From: Meira nashicola
Lineage: Eukaryota > Basidiomycota > Exobasidiomycetes > Exobasidiales > Brachybasidiaceae
Assembly: GCA_001600355.1 (NCBI GenBank)
Contig: BCJU01000001.1
Coordinates: forward strand, 1,323,178 to 1,387,177
DNA length: 64,000 bases
Reading direction: 5' to 3'
Shown here: positions 1 to 8,657 of the stretch, one piece after another
Layout: the number at the start of each line of letters is the position of its first letter
Position numbering within the stretch: position 1 is the first letter of the stretch
Notes under the pieces: generated by a model
Seen by the model: only the letters and a program-made list of their open reading frames with translations
Databases searched by the model: none
Told to the model about the DNA's origin: nothing
Program-made: the position numbers and the translations under genes

Positions 1-1056
1 GCTTCATTCTTTTTCAACGCTGCCATGTTATTCTCCGCTTTATTCGTCAATGATCCAGTTTTGAGTAACGTAGGTAACTCTTTGGCTTTCGCAATTCATT
101 GTTGTGTAGCTACTCGTTTGGTCTTCAACACAAGAGGATGGGCAACTAGCGGATCTGTGGATGATGATGATGATGTAATCTTGAACACGTTCAACAAGAA
201 CAGAAGAGATGGTGGAAACAATACTCTCGGCGTCGCATCGCGTATCACATATACCGTTGACGAAACCATTGTCACTTCTGCTGGCGATCATCTTGGAGGT
301 GGTAATAATCGACGTGCAGAACACGATGATCCAGAAGCATCACATCCACAATATTCATACTCCCACCGTGGCTCTATTCGTGAATCGGAAGAACTTGAAT
401 TACCACAACTTGACGGCACTCCAATGAAGAAATTGACACCTCCTTCTTCGAGAAGACAAACGCAAGAGGTATTGCATTCTGATCATACTCCCGAAATTGG
501 TACTCGACAAGGATCAATGCCAAAAGTATCAACTTCTGTTAGAAAAAAGCCAAGCAATCGCACGAGAAGGGAACGTCAAAGTACCGATTCACTTGAAGAA
601 AAGAAGAGTACAAACGATCATCACTACGCTCGTCATCATCATAAAATGGGAAGTAATGATATCAGTCGACCGCCTATCGCATTTATGGGCAATACAGTGA
701 GCCAGTCAACTCAAGCTGCCACGCTTGACAATCAAGCACGTATTGACGCTGAGATCGCTCAACCTTCTTGTGATCATAACACGGTCGAAGATTTGAATTA
801 TACGCCAACGTATGCTGAACAACATGCTCGAGCATCAAGTTTGTATACTGATCAAATGGTTCTTTCTTCATCTTCAAACACACCACCAAGTCCAAGTACT
901 CTCAGTAATCCACCTTCTTATTCTGCTTTGGATCAACATATTCGTCAAGCTGCTTCTTCTTCTTCTCTTCGCTCTCCAACTTCGCCTGCCACGTACGAAA
1001 TTCAACAATCAGAAAATCGTCAAAGACGACCAAGTCGTGACCAACGTCAAGTTTAA
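1..1056 (+). CDS. C-terminal part of a multi-pass membrane protein (5' end outside window)
   Basis: The reading frame is open from base 1 with no stop before TAA at 1054-1056, so the gene starts to the left of the window and only its last ~351 codons are seen. The first ~40 residues (bases 1-150) look like the last two membrane segments, ending in a basic RLVFNTRG-like stop-transfer stretch. This resembles the end of the 7-TM proteins common in basidiomycetes. The remaining ~300 residues are a hydrophilic Ser/Thr/His/Arg-rich tail with an Asp run near 160-175, presumably cytosolic and disordered. An ATG at 25 is in frame but lies in a membrane segment and is probably not the start. The family cannot be named from the tail alone. 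Confidence 0.6.
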   Translation, partial: ASFFFNAAMLFSALFVNDPVLSNVGNSLAFAIHCCVATRLVFNTRGWATSGSVDDDDDVILNTFNKNRRDGGNNTLGVASRITYTVDETIVTSAGDHLGGGNNRRAEHDDPEASHPQYSYSHRGSIRESEELELPQLDGTPMKKLTPPSSRRQTQEVLHSDHTPEIGTRQGSMPKVSTSVRKKPSNRTRRERQSTDSLEEKKSTNDHHYARHHHKMGSNDISRPPIAFMGNTVSQSTQAATLDNQARIDAEIAQPSCDHNTVEDLNYTPTYAEQHARASSLYTDQMVLSSSSNTPPSPSTLSNPPSYSALDQHIRQAASSSSLRSPTSPATYEIQQSENRQRRPSRDQRQV

Positions 1057-1383
1057 TTTGCCATTTTGTTTTGTTGCTTAGCAAATGATAATGATAGTTT
1101 TAGTTAGTATGCTCTTGTTTTCTTGTAATTGATTCTCATCGTGTGTATATATCAATCACCATCTTTTGTTTAATCTCATCTCATCATACATTAATAGTGC
1201 GATATGGTCGATGGAAGGGACAATTTATTCCCCCACTCTTCTTGTACTGCCCTGCTCTACCCCGCGCTTATAAGTGCATGCAACAAAAAAAAGGTTTGGT
1301 AGTCTAATTCGCGTTTGCTTGAAGAAAAAAAAAGTCTGAAAATCTTCTCCACTATCACCAGCAACTACCCGATTTTTGCAAAT
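1057..1383. other. Intergenic, KTI12 upstream region
   Basis: No gene seen. A TTATAAG-like element lies near 1268, about 115 nt before the KTI12 ATG. The left part holds the 3' UTR of the preceding gene. Confidence 0.5.
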
Positions 1384-2508
1384 ATGGCATTAATTATGGT
1401 ATCCGGTTTACCATGTAGTGGAAGAAGTACACGGAGTAAACAACTTATAGATGACTTCAGTGAACGGATAAAAACATCAACAGATCAACAAATCAGCTCT
1501 TTACGTATCGTTCATTTAACAAACGCTGAAGCAAATGTGGATAGAAATGCATTTCATACTCAATTGAAAGAAAAGCCTGCAAGATCTGCATATCTTTCGC
1601 TCGTGATGAGAAGTATCGCAAAAGATGCAATAGTTATTGCAGATGGAGGAGCAGGAACGAATATTAAAGGATTTCGATATCAATTATGGTGTGCTGCAAG
1701 GGAAGTTGGCGTTCGATGTGCGAGCGTGTTATGTGCAGCTAAATCGGAAATATGCAAAAGAAGGAATACAGATAGAATGAATGCTATTCTAGAAAGTACA
1801 GAAAGTAGACAAATGGAAGATGCTTACGAAAATGATACTCTTGATGAACTTTTGATGCGTTTCGAAGAGCCAAATGCGATGACCAGATGGGATTCTCCAC
1901 TTTTCGTCATTGATTGTTCGCCACGAGAAGGAGATGATGATTTAACATGTGAACTTCCACCTTTTGATCAAATTTGGGATGCAATAACAAAAGGTGAAGT
2001 GAAAAAAGCACCAGATGTTGTTGCTCCCATTCGTGGAACAACGAGTAATTATTTATCACTCTTGGAATCAACAACACAAGCAATTTTATCTGCTTTGCAA
2101 ACTTTGCAATCTTCTGGTGTTTTACCAGAGATGGGAGGTCAAGTACAATTATCAGTACAAATGCAACATAGTACTCCAGCCGTACAAAAGATTGGACTAT
2201 TTCTACCTGCTGGAAAACGAGCTCCAACGACTGCTACTTTGCAAAGGCTAAGGAGACAATTCGTAAAAATGCACGCAAGCAGTGCTGCTTCACAAAACGA
2301 GATCGGATTCGCGATGGGTTTAGAAGGAAGATATACGGCAACGAATGATCATCAAAAAGGGTCAGGGGGAAATTTTAGAGCAGAAAGAAAAGTTCAACAA
2401 CATAATTCATCGGCAGGAAATACCGCCTCTGACAAAAAACAACCACAGCGAACATCTGAAGAAGAGGTCGCATACAGATTTGTAGCATATCTAGAAGAGA
2501 CACTATGA
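1384..2508 (+). CDS. KTI12: Kti12-like P-loop protein (Elongator regulator)
   Basis: A 374-aa single-exon ORF. The N-terminus MALIMVSGLPCSGRST is the Kti12/PSTK-type P-loop, and the C-terminus carries the family's LRRLRRQFVKM segment and a final VAYRFVAYLEETL helix. Kti12 is a tRNA-binding ATPase that assists Elongator in U34 wobble-uridine modification. The family is about 280-320 aa in yeast and man; this copy is longer through a low-complexity insert at about residues 310-355. The ATG at 1384 is chosen because the P-loop begins only five residues later; upstream in-frame codons are TTG. Position 14, normally the Walker A lysine, is arginine. The gene is convergent with the DUF1295 gene, 89 bp apart. 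Confidence 0.9.
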   Translation: MALIMVSGLPCSGRSTRSKQLIDDFSERIKTSTDQQISSLRIVHLTNAEANVDRNAFHTQLKEKPARSAYLSLVMRSIAKDAIVIADGGAGTNIKGFRYQLWCAAREVGVRCASVLCAAKSEICKRRNTDRMNAILESTESRQMEDAYENDTLDELLMRFEEPNAMTRWDSPLFVIDCSPREGDDDLTCELPPFDQIWDAITKGEVKKAPDVVAPIRGTTSNYLSLLESTTQAILSALQTLQSSGVLPEMGGQVQLSVQMQHSTPAVQKIGLFLPAGKRAPTTATLQRLRRQFVKMHASSAASQNEIGFAMGLEGRYTATNDHQKGSGGNFRAERKVQQHNSSAGNTASDKKQPQRTSEEEVAYRFVAYLEETL

Positions 2509-2597
2509 TGTACGATAGAATAGAATTTATTGCATTTAATTTTGGATCACTTCGGTATCTTTTTATCTATAAACAATATCAAACTTTGACTTGAAGT

Positions 2598-3824
2598 CTA
2601 CTTTGATTTGACGGATGGCCCATTGCCCCAAACATCATCTTCAACTCGCTTGCGGGTATCTGCACTTGCAATGAAGCGATAATACAATCCACGAATGAAT
2701 GTATCGAGAGGCAAGAACATACCCACACGCTTTTGGTAAGCTTTGTAGGCAGGATATTTGCCGCCAGTGATTTGTTCAGTAAATGCGGTAGAAGAGATGA
2801 AGAGAAGGTTCATCAAAACAGGACTTAAAGTTGCATAACTTTTGAGGAAAGTTGACCAAGGTACAGGTCCTTTTGCGGGAGTGAAAGTGATCACAACATA
2901 AGACCAAAACAACCACCAATTAATTTGTTCACAAAAGAAGTTTGGGTGACGACTGTATCTCCATAAACCTTTTGTCAAAAAGCCACGTTTAACATCAGCT
3001 TCTTCTTTTAGCATCTTAACCTTTGCAGGCGGGAAATCGTTCAAGGAAGCATCTTTGCCGCGCTTATAGTTTTGGTAGGTCCACTGTTGTTGATCGGACA
3101 ACATTTCCAAAGAAAGATTTACGATAGTAAGACCAGCAACGAGGAAGTCCCACTTGTTCAACTCGTCAGCTGGATGGGCAGGTTTGTTAAGTTTTGACCA
3201 TGTAGAAGTGAGAATCATGTATTGAGGTAAAGCGGTCAAAGCCAAGAGAATGTTTTGAGCGATTGCAATGAAAAACAAGGCAAGTAATTCCCATGCCCAT
3301 CTTGGTAGCTTTTCACGTAAAACTGGCCAACGATAATCTTCTTCACCTTTCTTGAAAAATCCACGACGGATAGCATGAAATGTTAAACGACCACTCCACA
3401 AAACTTGCAAGAAAAAGATTAAAGCTAAACGAGGAACGATTTGATTAGCTGCAGCTTTAGTGGCCGAATTTGAAGAAAACAAGCCTGCAAGTTTTGGTGG
3501 ATCTAAGATGCTAGCTAAAGATTGTTGAAAAGTGAAATGGATTGTATAAATCACAGGTAAGAAAGTCCATAAACGATCTACTTGACTTGCATTTCCTGTA
3601 ATTTGTTGTGTAACGTAAACGAAAGTTGAGAAAAATGCACAAATCCAAATTGCAGTATGCAATGGATCCACTCTTGCATAGTACAGCTTTGCCGCTTCAA
3701 GTGAAAGGTAACCACCATGCTTTGCAAAGTGTTCTTGAAACGTTGGCCAAAATGATTTCAAAGCCGGTAAAATATGCTTTGAAGCCAATAAAGCCGAATG
3801 AGGCACGTCAGGAATCACCGCCAT
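2598..3824 (-). CDS. DUF1295 integral membrane protein (steroid-reductase-like)
   Basis: A 408-aa protein with about seven hydrophobic segments. The hallmark LWRYSRHPNFFCEQ motif near residue 295 and the following tryptophan-rich helix identify the DUF1295/ICMT-steroid 5-alpha-reductase-like fold. Fungal members are uncharacterised ER or plasma-membrane proteins; an oxidoreductase or methyltransferase role is only suggested by fold similarity. The start at 3824 is the first true ATG (an upstream codon is TTG). The promoter region is shared divergently with MGR2. Confidence 0.8.
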   Translation of the reverse strand: MAVIPDVPHSALLASKHILPALKSFWPTFQEHFAKHGGYLSLEAAKLYYARVDPLHTAIWICAFFSTFVYVTQQITGNASQVDRLWTFLPVIYTIHFTFQQSLASILDPPKLAGLFSSNSATKAAANQIVPRLALIFFLQVLWSGRLTFHAIRRGFFKKGEEDYRWPVLREKLPRWAWELLALFFIAIAQNILLALTALPQYMILTSTWSKLNKPAHPADELNKWDFLVAGLTIVNLSLEMLSDQQQWTYQNYKRGKDASLNDFPPAKVKMLKEEADVKRGFLTKGLWRYSRHPNFFCEQINWWLFWSYVVITFTPAKGPVPWSTFLKSYATLSPVLMNLLFISSTAFTEQITGGKYPAYKAYQKRVGMFLPLDTFIRGLYYRFIASADTRKRVEDDVWGNGPSVKSK

Positions 3825-4149
3825 GTTCAAGAGAAGATGGATGGGTATCTAGGTAGACGGTGGATGTTTATGAGAAAGGGTGAGAGAGGGGTTACTCTTG
3901 CTCAAACTTTTCTCTCCACTTGAGAAGATGCTGCAGGTTGTTACATAATTTCGCTTAAACGCCTAGAAATTAGCCCACAAGTCTAGAGGGCCACAAGCGC
4001 AGACAGTATATCAGGCCATAAGCAGTGTTAACATGTGCGGGACTCGGCTTTCCTTGCGCCATTCGGAGAAGGTAAAAAAACGTATTTTTGAGTATATGCA
4101 CGTTTCACCAACATCATCATCATCATCATAAGAAGACCAAATCGTGATC
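3825..4149. other. Bidirectional promoter region, DUF1295 gene / MGR2
   Basis: A 325-bp divergent intergenic region. It carries a short ATC trinucleotide run near 4110-4130 just before the MGR2 start. No clear TATA box for either gene. Confidence 0.4.
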
Positions 4150-4786
4150 ATGGCAACTGTATCAACCGTTCAGCTACCACAACAGCCTAGCGTGCTGCAA
4201 AAGCGTGAGTAGACTGTTGAAGTGGAATAATAGTAAACGATGAAAAGACTGATTGAACTCTTTTTGTCAAATCTGTAGTCGGAATGGGAGCTATGATGGG
4301 AACAGGTGTAGGATTGTGTATTGGATTCATTGGTGGAGCCTTTCAAATTTTGAGGTGAGTTGGTCTCATCAAATTGATAGCAACGCAGAACCTCATCAGT
4401 TTTCTCTTTTATTTTCAGAGCCGGACCTGGACCGAAAGGTACGATGGGCACTTTAGGACAATTTATGGGTACATCGGCTGCTACGTTTGGGTGAGTGTGG
4501 AATGAATGCAAAATGGAAAGGGTGAAAAAATACTGACCGCGAACGAATTCTCTGGAATCAAATCCATGAAAGATTCTTCATGTGAGTATACAGCTTTGCA
4601 CTAATTTTCAAATGAAACAATTTCTTACCATTCCCGATTCTTTTCAGGTCAATCGGTACTGTAATTCGAACGGAAGGTAAAGACATCGAAGGAGAAGATA
4701 TGATTAGAAGGTTAGCACAACAGCCAAACAATTTACGCATTTTACAGATGGAAAGGATGAAAAATCGGTCAAGAGAGCTTGACTGA
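4150..4786 (+). CDS. MGR2: Mgr2/Romo1 family TIM23 subunit, five exons including a 9-nt microexon
   Basis: Exons 4150-4204, 4279-4354, 4419-4490, 4573-4581 and 4648-4786 join to 116 codons plus TGA. All four introns start GTGAGT and end AG. The product reads MATVSTVQ..., then a Gly-rich first membrane segment (GMGAMMGTGVGLCIGFIGG), a GPGPKGTMGTLGQ loop and a second segment with TFGFFMSIGTVIR. That is the Mgr2/Romo1 signature of two short helices that laterally gate the TIM23 presequence translocase in the mitochondrial inner membrane. The 9-nt exon supplies the FFM of TFGFFMSIG, aligning with LFM in yeast Mgr2 and TFM in human ROMO1. Skipping it stays in frame but deletes this conserved tripeptide. 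The tail after VIR is longer than in human ROMO1. Confidence 0.88.
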
Positions 4787-4988
4787 ATGTAGATAGTAAG
4801 CGATTAAAAATGTATGAGGAGAAGAAGACAGAGAAGAAAAATTAATTCATTCGGCTTGCAATCAAAACGCCTGCGCTTGTGCTAGCATAAAAAAAATTAA
4901 TCAACAGAGCAATTTGAGGATATCCAAATATCGATCTCGCTGAAGGAGGTACAAGGTTTGATACCAAGACGTAATCGTTTCGACTTGC

Positions 4989-5324
4989 TCATTGATTACT
5001 ACTAGGACCACCGTAGTGTTGGCGCATCAAGTGTTGCAAATTCTCTTGAGTTTTTTGCGAATACTCATCAGCAGCGGCATTAACTGCTGGATATTTACTT
5101 TGACCTGCTTGAACATGAGCATTTCTCACTGCAGGATCTGAAGCGGAAATAGCAGCATGAACATGAGCATGAGCTGGTCGTCTTGCATCTGCCACCTTTT
5201 TTTCACTCGCACGAATGCTTTCAGCCGAGTGAGGAGGGTTGCCTGAACCTGCTTGATTGCTTGCAGCAGATACTGATGCAACAAAGATGGCAAACAAAAA
5301 GATAAATGTCTTGTTGAAAATCAT
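4989..5324 (-). CDS. Small secreted cysteine-free Ala/His-rich protein
   Basis: A 111-aa ORF with a clear signal peptide (MIFNKTFIFLFAIFVASVSA, cleavage near residue 20). The mature part is rich in Ala, His, Gln and Ser and has no cysteine. Composition, size, the MIF start and the TATA-driven promoter match the two paralogous small secreted proteins at 13536 and 24801, though direct sequence identity is weak. No domain is recognised. It could be a cell-surface or effector-like protein, which is inference from secretion and size. The start is supported by a TATA box 73 nt upstream. Confidence 0.7.
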   Translation of the reverse strand: MIFNKTFIFLFAIFVASVSAASNQAGSGNPPHSAESIRASEKKVADARRPAHAHVHAAISASDPAVRNAHVQAGQSKYPAVNAAADEYSQKTQENLQHLMRQHYGGPSSNQ

Positions 5325-5396
5325 GTCGCTTGCTTAAAAAGAAGGAAAAGGGTTGTTTGATGAATAATTAAGGTCTAGGTCGATTTTTGTTCAGTC

Positions 5397-5404
5397 CTTT
5401 TATA
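5397..5404 (-). promoter_or_regulatory. TATA box of small secreted protein gene
   Basis: TATAAAAG on the minus strand, 73 nt upstream of the ATG at 5324. Confidence 0.6.
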
Positions 5405-6456
5405 ACTTTATCTCTCTGAATTTTCTTCCTTATATGATCTATAAAATCTATAAAACACATCTCACACTTGCTTGTTTCGCAACTACTTGTGTTTATGCAG
5501 TTACACAAGTCTCAATGCTATGCCAAGAACAGCCATATGCTAACCTATAAGCCAAAAAAAAAGAGATATGATATGATTCTGTACACAGCCTTTTTCTCTT
5601 TGCGATCGAGAAAGGACCGATTTTGCTCCTAATTTTTTAAGATTGATCAAACAAAAAATGCACTTTTATACTTTGTGATATTGACATTCAGATTGCCTGA
5701 TTATGTCCTGTGTTCAAAAACACAGCTTTTCGAGACAGAGAGGTCCATTTTCGGTCAAATATTATGATAGCATTACCAACTTCTCACGGTATATTCCCGC
5801 TTTAGAAATTATTAATAAGGTGATTCAAAACTTATACTATTTCGTTGAATAACAGTCAAATATGGCTGTGAGTATGAAATATCTTATAGGTTTACGCTAA
5901 AACTAGAGTGAAATGATAAATTGAAAAAAGAACAAATCATAACAAAAAGCAAAAAAAAACATCTCGTACGATTTGTGCGGCTGATATCATTCCGAGATTG
6001 TAACTTTCTCTCTAGCCCAATGACGGCAAGCCTTTGGACCGCGTTACGAGAAGCTGTGTATCCTTTGCTGGCAGAAGGTTTATTACCATCTTTTGTGCGA
6101 TAATAAAGTGCGCCAATTGAACCCCTTCTTGAAGCTTGGCATCCAATTACTCTAGTCTGATCAAGCTTGTCATTTTATTATACTAGTCTGATCAACGATC
6201 GCCAAGAAAATTTAACCCTCGATGGTCCGCTTCAGATTTCAAAAACGTATTTTTATCTCGTCATAATGGGCGAACAATTACCGCATTTAGGCGATCACGT
6301 ACATCAATTTGGCGTAATGCGGTGTTCATTCAACGCCTTTGATCAAAGATTCCAATCTCCTTTGTTTAATGGTATAAGAGGCGGATCGATTTGTTTGTAT
6401 GCTCTCATCTTTTCCCTTCATACAAGCATAACATTATTATTAACAATCCAACAAAA
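5405..6456. other. Gene-poor, AT-rich intergenic stretch
   Basis: No convincing gene. Contains an 8-bp inverted repeat, ACTTGTGT (5485-5492) and ACACAAGT (5503-5510), with a 10-nt loop, and short ORFs without family resemblance. Confidence 0.4.
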
Positions 6457-6741
6457 ATGGTACCAGCAATCGTTTCCATCACTTTTTCAATCGTTGCTCG
6501 TGCATCTGAAGAAGAATCGATACCAAAACGAAGTCCAACAAAGAAGTATTTGAAACAAAGTGTAGAATCATCAAACACTTTAAGCAATAAATGCAAAGCG
6601 GCCAAACATAATCATCAAATCGTCCAACAACACAAAAATGGATTTGAAAAACATCTCAAACATCATTTAAGAAACGATTTCCATGCAGTCGTTGTCAATT
6701 TAAAAGCCGTAAAAAGGATGAAGAAAGTCAACCTTTGCTGA
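6457..6741 (+). CDS. Possible small secreted protein (hypothetical)
   Basis: A 94-aa ORF from ATG 6457. The first ~17 residues (MVPAIVSITFSIVARAS) could serve as a weak signal peptide, followed by a Lys-Arg pair (Kex2-like) near residue 25 and a Lys/His/Asn-rich basic remainder. The only cysteine is the last residue. A TATAAG lies at 6373-6378, about 80 nt upstream, the spacing seen for the other secreted-protein genes here, and the leader before the ATG is A-rich as in expressed genes. No homologous family is recognised. It may equally be a chance ORF. Confidence 0.35.
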   Translation: MVPAIVSITFSIVARASEEESIPKRSPTKKYLKQSVESSNTLSNKCKAAKHNHQIVQQHKNGFEKHLKHHLRNDFHAVVVNLKAVKRMKKVNLC

Positions 6742-7580
6742 AGAAGACATAAGATGACAGTTGAAAGGGACCAGATCAAGCATTCAAAGTTAAAAAGCAT
6801 ACGTGGCCGGACAAGTTAATGCAACATTCATTTAAACCGAATAACAATCAGGCATCCTTTTCATTCGAACAGATGGTGTTGAAAGTACGGTATGCGTAAA
6901 AAACAAGCTATCATCCTAAAAATTTCCGATCTGAGCTTGATTATGTGATTGATGGTATTTTTGCGCAAGTTATTTTTTTTTCTTTCTGCACGAGCACGAA
7001 TCTTGTAACCAAATTTTGGAAACAAGTTAATCCGCCAATATTACCGGCCTTCGTAAACGTTCGTACATTTCCGCGCATAGACTGTATGCACCTATTGCGC
7101 CATCCACACTAACGGCGTTTTAGAATGATAAAAAATTGTACGGGTGCGCCGAAGCAGTGTACGGATTTAAGCCGTCGCGGCTCATCAAAGACAAAAACAA
7201 GAACCCTTCTCCACCTACATAACTGCCCTATTTTGGTATGTATATTTTTAACTTTATTTTCTATTTTGTTTCCTGAATGCTTCATTACGACACCAGTCTT
7301 GTTTATATTTTTCTGAATGACATTATTTTTTTATGACGATCTTCTTGTTTCAACGTTTTTCCACTTTCAATGCAGCATTTGATCGCGCAATACGTACGTA
7401 CATATTTCTGCCTATGTATGTATGTGCCTGAACTGTTTGACTGAAATGTATGCACCGTAATTCGTCCGATACCATTCTTCTAGCGGATGTGTAAACGATA
7501 ATTTTGATCGGGGAAATGAAGACCTACCTACCTTCTTTACTACCATCTTCTACTCTACCCTACCCTCCAATCAAGACAAA
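6742..7580. other. Intergenic, NADAR gene upstream region
   Basis: No gene supported. The last 60 bases are a pyrimidine-rich CCTACC/CTACCC leader before the ATG at 7581. GTACGTACAT-type short palindromic repeats lie near 7390-7425. Confidence 0.4.
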
Positions 7581-8576
7581 ATGACAGCCGCAGTTGAAAC
7601 ATCCAATACAAGCAATAATGCTTTGAAATTCCCCAAAGCACTTAAATGGCGAACAAAGTTATTCAATAAAACGAAAGAGATTGGTGAAAATATAGAAGAA
7701 GGAGCAAAAGGTGGAAAGCCAGCATATGGTACTGTTGCACCTGATCCAAAAATAGTAGAAACGAATCCGATTCAAAATGTTGCAGGAACGGGAATAAATG
7801 TGAATGATTCAGATAAAACAGCTGGAAATCAAGATACATTAGAAGAAAAATATTTAGAAGCCAATAAAGAAAATACACAAACAATACCACCTTCACCACG
7901 TAAAGAAGGTAAACGAAAACAAACAGAAGAAGAAGAAGAACAGGAACAACAAGCAGAACAAAATGGTGAAAAAGCATCATCATCTGCAATTCCTTCCGAA
8001 GCAAGACGTGGATCATTAGCACCCGGTCATAACATCAATACAGAAGGAGAAGATGATAATGAAGAAGAAGAAGTTGATAGAATCATTTTTTATCACAGAA
8101 ATCAACCTTATTTTTGGCTAAGTAACTCTTCCGATCATCCTGTTTACCTTGACGGAGTTCGTTATCCAACTGCAGAACATTTATTTCAAGCATTCAAATT
8201 TTTACCACATAAACCTGAAATTGCAAACAAGATTCGTAAAACAAATAATCCATCTGATGCAACATTAGAAGCACGTAAACAAAGTCAAAACGTTCAACGT
8301 GGTTGGATAAGTCAAGGTGAAAATTTGATTGCAATGCGTACAGTTTTATTATTAAAATTCAGTCAAAATTCAACTTTGACAAAACAACTCTTACGTACAG
8401 GTGATGCAGAATTAGTAGAAGATAGTCCTACAGATGCTTTTTGGGGTATAGCTTCAGGAGGTGGAAGAACGGTTGGAGCTGGACGTAATGAATTGGGTAA
8501 AGCATTAGTTCGAACAAGAGAAACAATCCGCAATCAATCAGGTTTAGGTTTCGGAAGTGGAGCAAAAACAGTTTAA
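7581..8576 (+). CDS. NADAR-domain protein (YbiA-like N-glycosidase fold)
   Basis: A 331-aa single-exon protein. Residues 1-165 are low-complexity, with Glu/Gln-rich acidic runs. Residues ~167-320 form a NADAR (DUF1768) domain: FYHRNQPYFWLSN, then YPTAEHLFQAFKF, then VEDSPTDAFWGIASGGG and GRNELGKAL, all hallmark motifs. NADAR enzymes cleave N-glycosidic bonds in riboflavin intermediates (YbiA) or ADP-ribosylated guanine. The substrate of fungal members is not established, so no specific reaction is claimed. The acidic N-terminal extension suggests a nuclear or cytosolic protein without a targeting peptide. The ATG follows a CAAGACAAA leader. Confidence 0.88.
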   Translation: MTAAVETSNTSNNALKFPKALKWRTKLFNKTKEIGENIEEGAKGGKPAYGTVAPDPKIVETNPIQNVAGTGINVNDSDKTAGNQDTLEEKYLEANKENTQTIPPSPRKEGKRKQTEEEEEQEQQAEQNGEKASSSAIPSEARRGSLAPGHNINTEGEDDNEEEEVDRIIFYHRNQPYFWLSNSSDHPVYLDGVRYPTAEHLFQAFKFLPHKPEIANKIRKTNNPSDATLEARKQSQNVQRGWISQGENLIAMRTVLLLKFSQNSTLTKQLLRTGDAELVEDSPTDAFWGIASGGGRTVGAGRNELGKALVRTRETIRNQSGLGFGSGAKTV

Positions 8577-8657
8577 AGGCTGTCCCTGGCTGTATTCATA
8601 CATTCGTTATAATTGATACGTCGTAATTTTATACAAATACAAGGATCTACTATCATT

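Noticed and set aside
6167..6553. ORF of 128 codons
   Set aside because: Overlaps a better candidate ORF, no signal peptide or family, AT-rich chance ORF.
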